From positions 1 through 10,552 of the forward strand of contig NZ_URNN01000122.1 of the NCBI RefSeq assembly GCF_900549175.1: a stretch of 10,552 nucleotides of DNA. Direction: 5' to 3'. How positions within the stretch are numbered: the stretch's first letter is position 1; each line of letters starts with the position of its first letter. Below are positions 6,971-10,552 of this stretch, one piece after another. The position numbers were made by a program, and so were the translations under genes. This DNA is from an uncultured Prevotella sp. GTDB taxonomy: Bacteria > Bacteroidota > Bacteroidia > Bacteroidales > Bacteroidaceae. The notes beneath the pieces are model-generated. The model saw only the letters and a program-made list of their open reading frames with translations, made no database searches and had not been told where the DNA came from.

Positions 6971-7028
6971 ACACAGAGACACGGAAACACAGAGGGGCAT
7001 ATAACTCTGTGTCTCCGTGTCTCTGTGT
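6971..7028. repeat. Near-perfect inverted repeat, 24-bp arms
   Basis: Arms 6971-6994 and 7005-7028 are complementary at 23 of 24 positions (mismatch 6986/7013) with a 10-nt loop. Each arm consists of three 8-mers: ACACAGAG, ACACGGAA, ACACAGAG on the left and CTCTGTGT, CTCCGTGT, CTCTGTGT on the right. It lies between two convergent genes. Without a T-run on either side it is an atypical terminator; it could be one, or a dispersed intergenic palindrome. Confidence 0.85.
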
Positions 7029-7077
7029 TCAAAAAATATTATAAGGTATTTGTGAAAAGACCTGCTTAATAATTATC

Positions 7078-7101
7078 CTTTTCGTCTTTTCGTCTTTTCG
7101 C
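7078..7101. repeat. Threefold 8-bp tandem repeat
   Basis: CTTTTCGT, CTTTTCGT, CTTTTCGC follow one another without gaps, ending 17 nt before the stop codon of the DUF4861 gene. It is a short pyrimidine-rich microsatellite of unknown role. Confidence 0.8.
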
Positions 7102-7118
7102 CGGATGTTTCTCCGTCT

Positions 7119-8351
7119 TTACAGCGCCACTTCCACCGTCACCGGATTCTCCAGTTCTGCCTTCCATTCCTTCAGATACCCGAACCATTCCTTGGCACTG
7201 TGGTATCCGAACTGCTCGTTGTCGGAGCCGAACGTGATGTTGTAGTGCAGCTCGTCCGTGGCGTTTCCGATGACGAAGGGATAGTTGTCCTTGTTGGCGG
7301 GCAGCTCGCTCACCACGTTCTTTGCCGGTATGCAGATGCCCAGACCCACGGTCTCGCGCTTGTGGCCGGCCGAGTCCTTCTCCGATACGGGCCAGTCGGT
7401 GCCCCAGCAGCCGCGCAGTCCCTTTTTGTCCGTCATCTCCTCAGAGTTCTTCACGTTGATTATTCCTGTGGCGAAACGGTATTCCGGAACGGCCCTGTCG
7501 AACTTCACGTCCACGAAACAGTCGCGGCGGCCGGCATACAGAGTGTAGCGTGCGGTCATGTCTATCTTGTCGAGGCCGGCGTTCATCGTGTTCCAGCCCT
7601 CGTCCTCCACCTCTACGATGGTGCGCAGCGGACCGCGCGAGACGATGCGCAGCGTGCGGTGGTCAACGTCTTTGAGCATTTGTGGGGCGGTGCCGTCCCA
7701 TCCGCGCAGCGCACCCAGGCCGAATGTCTCGCCCACCCACAGTACGTCGTCACCGTAGCCGGCGGCCTTCTGCTCCTTGTCGGGGTAGAACTGCGTGTCC
7801 TTTATCTCCAGTCCGCGGCGGTATTTGCCGTATGTGTCCACTGTCTGGCGGTGGTCGAAGTATATGCGGTAGGCCACCATGTCGTTCTCAAACGCCGGTC
7901 CGTGGTGGTGCAGCATCCAGTATGGGTTTGTGCCGTTGTCTACCGTCAGGCTGCTTATATACAGGTTTTGCTTGTTCGAGCTCTTTATCTTCTTGTTCGA
8001 CATCATCATTTCGGCATACACCTGCGGCTTGTATTGGCGCGGCTTGCCCGTTGTGAGCAGCTGTATCTTGAATGTCTGCCTGTCTTTCTTGGCCATGTCG
8101 GTCATGAAGCACAGTTCGTCGTAGATGCCGTCGCTGTCAAGATCGTCAAGCTGGCAGGGCACTTCCGCGCCGTCTTTTGTCACTATGGCCGACTTTACGT
8201 CGGTGCCGTACCGCTTCAGTTGCAGCACAACGGGCGTGGCCTTGCGCTCGGTTTTCGATTTGTTCGTCACGTTCACGTCAAACGTTTTCTGGGCCATGAC
8301 CGTCGAACAGATGGCGGCGAAGAATAACGTCTGTACAAGTTTCTTTTTCAT
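7119..8351 (-). CDS. Secreted DUF4861 family protein
   Basis: Exported protein of 410 aa. A signal peptide (MKKKLVQTLFFAAICSTVMA) is followed by Gln21, with likely cleavage after Ala20. No lipobox is present, so it is probably periplasmic or released. I recognise the family as DUF4861, found widely in Bacteroidota and often near polysaccharide-degradation genes; its biochemical role is not something I can state. Visible features are an EF-hand/TSP3-like acidic loop (D70-x-D72-x-D74-G-x-x-D78-E79) that could bind calcium, a HHHG cluster at 148-151, and aromatic motifs such as GWDGT and WGTDWP that recall carbohydrate-active folds. No SusC/SusD pair or glycoside hydrolase lies nearby, so it stands outside an obvious utilisation locus. 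It is convergent with the glycosyltransferase and divergent from the GldB-like gene. Confidence 0.82.
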   Translation of the reverse strand: MKKKLVQTLFFAAICSTVMAQKTFDVNVTNKSKTERKATPVVLQLKRYGTDVKSAIVTKDGAEVPCQLDDLDSDGIYDELCFMTDMAKKDRQTFKIQLLTTGKPRQYKPQVYAEMMMSNKKIKSSNKQNLYISSLTVDNGTNPYWMLHHHGPAFENDMVAYRIYFDHRQTVDTYGKYRRGLEIKDTQFYPDKEQKAAGYGDDVLWVGETFGLGALRGWDGTAPQMLKDVDHRTLRIVSRGPLRTIVEVEDEGWNTMNAGLDKIDMTARYTLYAGRRDCFVDVKFDRAVPEYRFATGIINVKNSEEMTDKKGLRGCWGTDWPVSEKDSAGHKRETVGLGICIPAKNVVSELPANKDNYPFVIGNATDELHYNITFGSDNEQFGYHSAKEWFGYLKEWKAELENPVTVEVAL

Positions 8352-8385
8352 GTCAGGATATAGTTTTAATTAGTTTTCAATACTA

Positions 8386-8393
8386 CAAAATTA
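8386..8393 (-). promoter_or_regulatory. Promoter of the DUF4861 gene
   Basis: The minus strand reads TAATTTTG, matching the -7 element, 34 nt before the start codon. No clear -33 TTTG is present. Confidence 0.55.
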
Positions 8394-8407
8394 CATAAAA
8401 TAGATTT

Positions 8408-8463
8408 AATACGGCATTTTTTCGCCGAAATAAAGTCGGAAAGACGGATTCTTTAGCCGTATT
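8408..8463. repeat. 8-bp inverted repeat in divergent intergenic region
   Basis: AATACGGC (8408-8415) and GCCGTATT (8456-8463) are complementary across 40 nt, between the two divergent promoters. It could be a weak structure or a protein site; chance is possible. Confidence 0.3.
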
Positions 8464-8508
8464 TTTATCTTTTTTAGGTTAAAACCCGTTTCATTCAATA
8501 AATTTTAG

Positions 8509-8516
8509 TAAATTTG
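8509..8516 (+). promoter_or_regulatory. Promoter of the GldB-like lipoprotein gene
   Basis: TAAATTTG fits the -7 element, 21 nt before the ATG at 8538, so the leader would be short. A weak GTTTC lies about 20 nt upstream in place of the -33 element, inside one arm of a 12-bp inverted repeat. Confidence 0.55.
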
Positions 8517-8537
8517 CCACTAAAATTAACAATATTA

Positions 8538-9353
8538 ATGAAACGGGTGCGTAAGCTGCATTATATACTGATGATGTCTGTCATGCTCTGTATGGGGTGT
8601 GAATGGAACCTTAAAACGGATGCCGGAGGAAAATCGCAGGCGGCCGTTCAGGTGGAGCGTTACGACCGTATAGAGAGCCTGTATCTCACCACCGGCGACT
8701 TTTCGGCGCTTCAGCACATGAACACCGGCTATCCCATGCAGACCCGTACGCTCATCGAAGACGTGCTGAAGATAGGGCGGGTGAACGACCCGCAGATAAA
8801 CTCGAAGTTCCTCAACTTCTATCAGGACACGGTGCTGCAGTGCCTGATAAGTGACGTTGAGTACCAGTATGCCAATATGGACGATATCGACCGCGACCTA
8901 ACCTCGGCCTTCTCGCGTCTGCTCGACGAGATACCCGGCATTGAGATACCTTTGGTGTACAGTCAGATAGGGTCGCTCGACCAGAGCATTATCGTGGGCA
9001 ACAACACGCTCGGCATCAGTCTCGACAAGTATCTCGGTGTGGAATATCCGCTTTACATGAAGTTTTACAGTGTGTCGCAGCGCCGTACGATGATTCGTTC
9101 GATGATTGTCCCCGACTGTCTTACGTTCTATCTGCTCAGCCTTTACCCCATGCCTTACGACAGGGAACTGTCGCAGCTGGAGCACGACATACACATGGGC
9201 AAGATACAGTGGGTGGTGAACAAGGTGATGCACAAGCCCGTGTTCTTCAACCGTTATGTAACTATGATTGACGGGTATATGAAGAAGAACGGGAAGGCTG
9301 GCGTGGAGCGGATGTTGCGTAACAACGATTACAGTGTCTTTGCAGGGCGGTGA
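8538..9353 (+). CDS. GldB-like gliding-motility-related lipoprotein
   Basis: Predicted lipoprotein of 271 aa related to GldB, a lipoprotein needed for gliding in Flavobacterium whose homologues persist in non-gliding Bacteroidales with unknown roles. The N-terminus is basic, followed by a hydrophobic segment and Cys21 in LCMGC. The lipobox is imperfect, with Cys rather than Leu at -3. Family hallmarks are the IGSLDQSIIVGNNTLGISLDKYLG region (about 144-167) followed by EYPLYMKFY. No HExxH metalloprotease motif is seen. The start at 8538 is chosen because the signal peptide begins there and the promoter lies just upstream; an earlier in-frame ATG at 8514 overlaps the promoter. The 3' end overlaps the convergent radical SAM gene by 25 nt. 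Gliding itself is not implied. Confidence 0.82.
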   Translation: MKRVRKLHYILMMSVMLCMGCEWNLKTDAGGKSQAAVQVERYDRIESLYLTTGDFSALQHMNTGYPMQTRTLIEDVLKIGRVNDPQINSKFLNFYQDTVLQCLISDVEYQYANMDDIDRDLTSAFSRLLDEIPGIEIPLVYSQIGSLDQSIIVGNNTLGISLDKYLGVEYPLYMKFYSVSQRRTMIRSMIVPDCLTFYLLSLYPMPYDRELSQLEHDIHMGKIQWVVNKVMHKPVFFNRYVTMIDGYMKKNGKAGVERMLRNNDYSVFAGR

Positions 9354-10267
9354 GGCGCGGTCTTGCATCCCTGCCTTATGCCCCTTTCCTTCAGGCGGTT
9401 GACCATCATGTCGGTAAACTCGTGGTTTTTCAGTCCCCACTGCGGGGCAATGAGCAGTTCTTTGGGCGACTGCGACACGAACCGCTCTATCACGATGTCC
9501 TCCCTTATCCACTGGATGTATTCGGCAATGGTGTCTGCATACTCGTCGACGGTGTACAGATGGAAGGGTTTTTCGGCGTACATTGCGGCCAGACGTGTAC
9601 CTCTGACAATCTGCATCTGGTGTATCTTCAGTATGTCGAGCCTGAGGTCGGAGATTAGTCTTGCCTGCCGGATGCTCTCGCCGGCGTCTTCGCCCGGCAG
9701 TCCTATGATGACGTGCCCGCCGGTGATGATTCCGCGTGCGGCGGTGCGTTCCACCGTGCGGCGCGAACATTCGAAGTCGTGCCCGCGGTTGATGAGCCGC
9801 AGGGTGTTGTCGTTGGCCGACTCGATGCCGTATTCCACGATGAGGAATGTGCGGCGGTTGAGTTCTGCCAGATAGTCGAGCAGCTCATCGGGCATGCAGT
9901 CGGGTCTTGTGCCTATCACTATCCCCACCACGCCATCGGCCGCCAGAGCCTCTTCATACCGCTTCTTCAACTCTTCCAGCGGGGCGTATGTGTTTGTATA
10001 AGCCTGGAAATAGGCCAGATATTTCATGTCGGGATATTTGCGCGAGAAGAACCGTTTGCCTTCTTCTATCTGTTCTGTTATGCTGCGTCTGCTGTCGCAG
10101 TATGACGGGTTGAAGGTGCGGTTGTCGCAGAATATGCAGCCTCCGTGTCCGATGCGTCCGTCGCGGTTGGGGCAGGAGAAGCCGGCGTCTATCGAAATTT
10201 TCTGTACTCTGAACGGAAACTGTGAGCGTATCCACGTTCCGTAGTCGTTGTATGGCAGGTTGTTCAT
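9329..10267 (-). CDS. Radical SAM protein, YhcC/TIGR01212 family
   Basis: Radical SAM enzyme of 312 aa with no established substrate. The signature SCPNRDGRIGHGGCIFC supplies the cluster cysteines at about Cys32, Cys44 and Cys47, the wide spacing typical of the TIGR01212 group to which E. coli YhcC belongs. Other conserved segments are YFQAYTNTYAPLEEL (86-100), GTRPDC (119-124), VEYGIESANDNTL (144-156) and HVIIGLPGED (185-194). Later come LKIHQMQIVRGT and the C-terminal APQWGLKNHEF. The start at 10267 (MNNLPYNDYG) is chosen because the longer frame to 10393 runs through the promoter. The last ten residues (TAPHRPAKTL) extend past the usual family end (RQGCK here), and most of this tail is encoded inside the overlap with the GldB-like gene. 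Confidence 0.9.
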   Translation of the reverse strand: MNNLPYNDYGTWIRSQFPFRVQKISIDAGFSCPNRDGRIGHGGCIFCDNRTFNPSYCDSRRSITEQIEEGKRFFSRKYPDMKYLAYFQAYTNTYAPLEELKKRYEEALAADGVVGIVIGTRPDCMPDELLDYLAELNRRTFLIVEYGIESANDNTLRLINRGHDFECSRRTVERTAARGIITGGHVIIGLPGEDAGESIRQARLISDLRLDILKIHQMQIVRGTRLAAMYAEKPFHLYTVDEYADTIAEYIQWIREDIVIERFVSQSPKELLIAPQWGLKNHEFTDMMVNRLKERGIRQGCKTAPHRPAKTL

Positions 10268-10317
10268 GTTTTCGTTGTGGCTTGTTTTATGGTTTGTCGT
10301 TTTCTGTGAACGATGCG

Positions 10318-10325
10318 CAAAGTTA
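10318..10325 (-). promoter_or_regulatory. Promoter of the radical SAM gene
   Basis: The minus strand reads TAACTTTG followed by CGCA, a good -7 element 50 nt before the ATG at 10267. The -33 element is not clear. Confidence 0.65.
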
Positions 10326-10387
10326 GTGTTTTTGCGTGAAAACTGGATATTGTCCGTGTGGAAAAGTGAAAATATCCGCTTCCGGCG

Positions 10388-10476
10388 TTTCAAAAGTGCC
10401 CGTTTCGTGTTTCAAAAGTGCCACTTTCGGGCTTCAAAAGCGGCACTTTTGAAACGCAAAACGGGCACTTTTGAAA
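10388..10476. repeat. 22-bp tandem array forming an 89-nt imperfect palindrome
   Basis: Four consecutive 22-bp units start at 10388, 10410, 10432 and 10454. Units 1 and 2 differ at 3 of 22 positions; units 3 and 4 match at about 17 of 22. The core recurs as TTTCAAAAGTGCC, as the diverged CTTCAAAAGCGGC, or inverted as GGCACTTTTGAAA. The array is also palindromic: 10388-10422 pairs with 10442-10476 at 33 of 35 positions, and the pairing partly continues inwards. It lies upstream of the radical SAM promoter in non-coding DNA. No spacers separate the units, so it is not a CRISPR. The identity of the element is unknown to me. Confidence 0.88.
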
Positions 10477-10503
10477 TCCAGTGGTGACGGTGCTGCAAAA
10501 CGA

Positions 10504-10537
10504 AAAGAGCCGCAGGGAATCTTCCTTGCGGCTCTTT
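10504..10537 (-). terminator. Hairpin terminator near the right edge
   Basis: A stem of about 15 bp (10504-10518 with 10523-10537, one G-T wobble) with a 4-nt loop, flanked by A/T runs. No rightward gene precedes it, and on the minus strand it is followed by TTTTCGTTTT. It therefore most likely ends a leftward gene whose coding region lies beyond the window. Confidence 0.75.
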
Positions 10538-10552
10538 GTAGTCGATAGGGGA

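Noticed and set aside
7200..8327. 375-codon open frame on the plus strand
   Set aside because: Antisense of the DUF4861 gene. Its composition is dominated by Val, Leu, His and Arg as expected from reading GC-rich codons backwards, and it has no signal or motif.
8898..9770. 290-codon minus-strand frame spanning the GldB-like and radical SAM genes
   Set aside because: Low-complexity Arg/His-rich translation lying across two well-supported genes in other frames.
10388..10476. CRISPR array
   Set aside because: Units are contiguous with no spacers, they diverge from each other, and no cas genes are present.
10248..10487. 79-codon plus-strand frame at the right end
   Set aside because: It overlaps the start and promoter of the radical SAM gene and the 22-bp palindromic array; no promoter or family resemblance.

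Overview
This is a core-genome stretch from a member of the Bacteroidales (Bacteroidota), probably Prevotella/Bacteroides-like. Three things support this: the -7 promoter element TAnnTTTG lies upstream of nearly every transcription unit; most genes lack a Shine-Dalgarno sequence; and the gene content fits (RprX/RprY, a GldB-like lipoprotein, a DUF4861 protein, a Glu/Ala-rich L9 tail). The genus is inference. No prophage, transposase, CRISPR array, tRNA or rRNA is visible.

Layout. Positions 1-2222 (+) hold the 3' part of the histidine kinase gene rprX (5' end outside the window) followed by its response regulator rprY. A hairpin at 2280-2315 separates rprY from a convergent 59-aa membrane protein gene (2362-2541, -). 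That gene is transcribed away from the ribosomal operon rpsF-rpsR-rplI (2654-3807, +), and the two promoters are interleaved back to back. The ribosomal operon ends at a classical terminator (3845-3879). A second terminator (4006-4034) ends a leftward 57-aa repeat-containing lipoprotein gene (4067-4240, -). From 4512 to 6891 (+), mtaB (tRNA ms2t6A37 methylthiotransferase) overlaps a family 2 glycosyltransferase gene by 8 nt. The 227-bp gap that follows holds a 24-bp-arm inverted repeat and a threefold 8-bp tandem repeat. A secreted DUF4861 protein (7119-8351, -) is divergent from a GldB-like lipoprotein (8538-9353, +). The latter's 3' end overlaps by 25 nt the convergent YhcC/TIGR01212 radical SAM gene (9329-10267, -). 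The last 285 bp hold the radical SAM promoter, a four-unit 22-bp tandem array that is also an 89-nt imperfect palindrome, and a hairpin terminator that probably ends a leftward gene lying beyond the window.

The functions are mostly housekeeping: envelope sensing (RprXY), translation (bS6, bS18, bL9, MtaB) and envelope or surface proteins (glycosyltransferase, lipoproteins, DUF4861). I see no clear novel multi-gene system. The best leads are the 22-bp array at the right end, the strong Shine-Dalgarno sequences in front of rpsR and rplI in a phylum whose ribosomes normally ignore them, and the two short genes that a 60-codon cut-off would miss.
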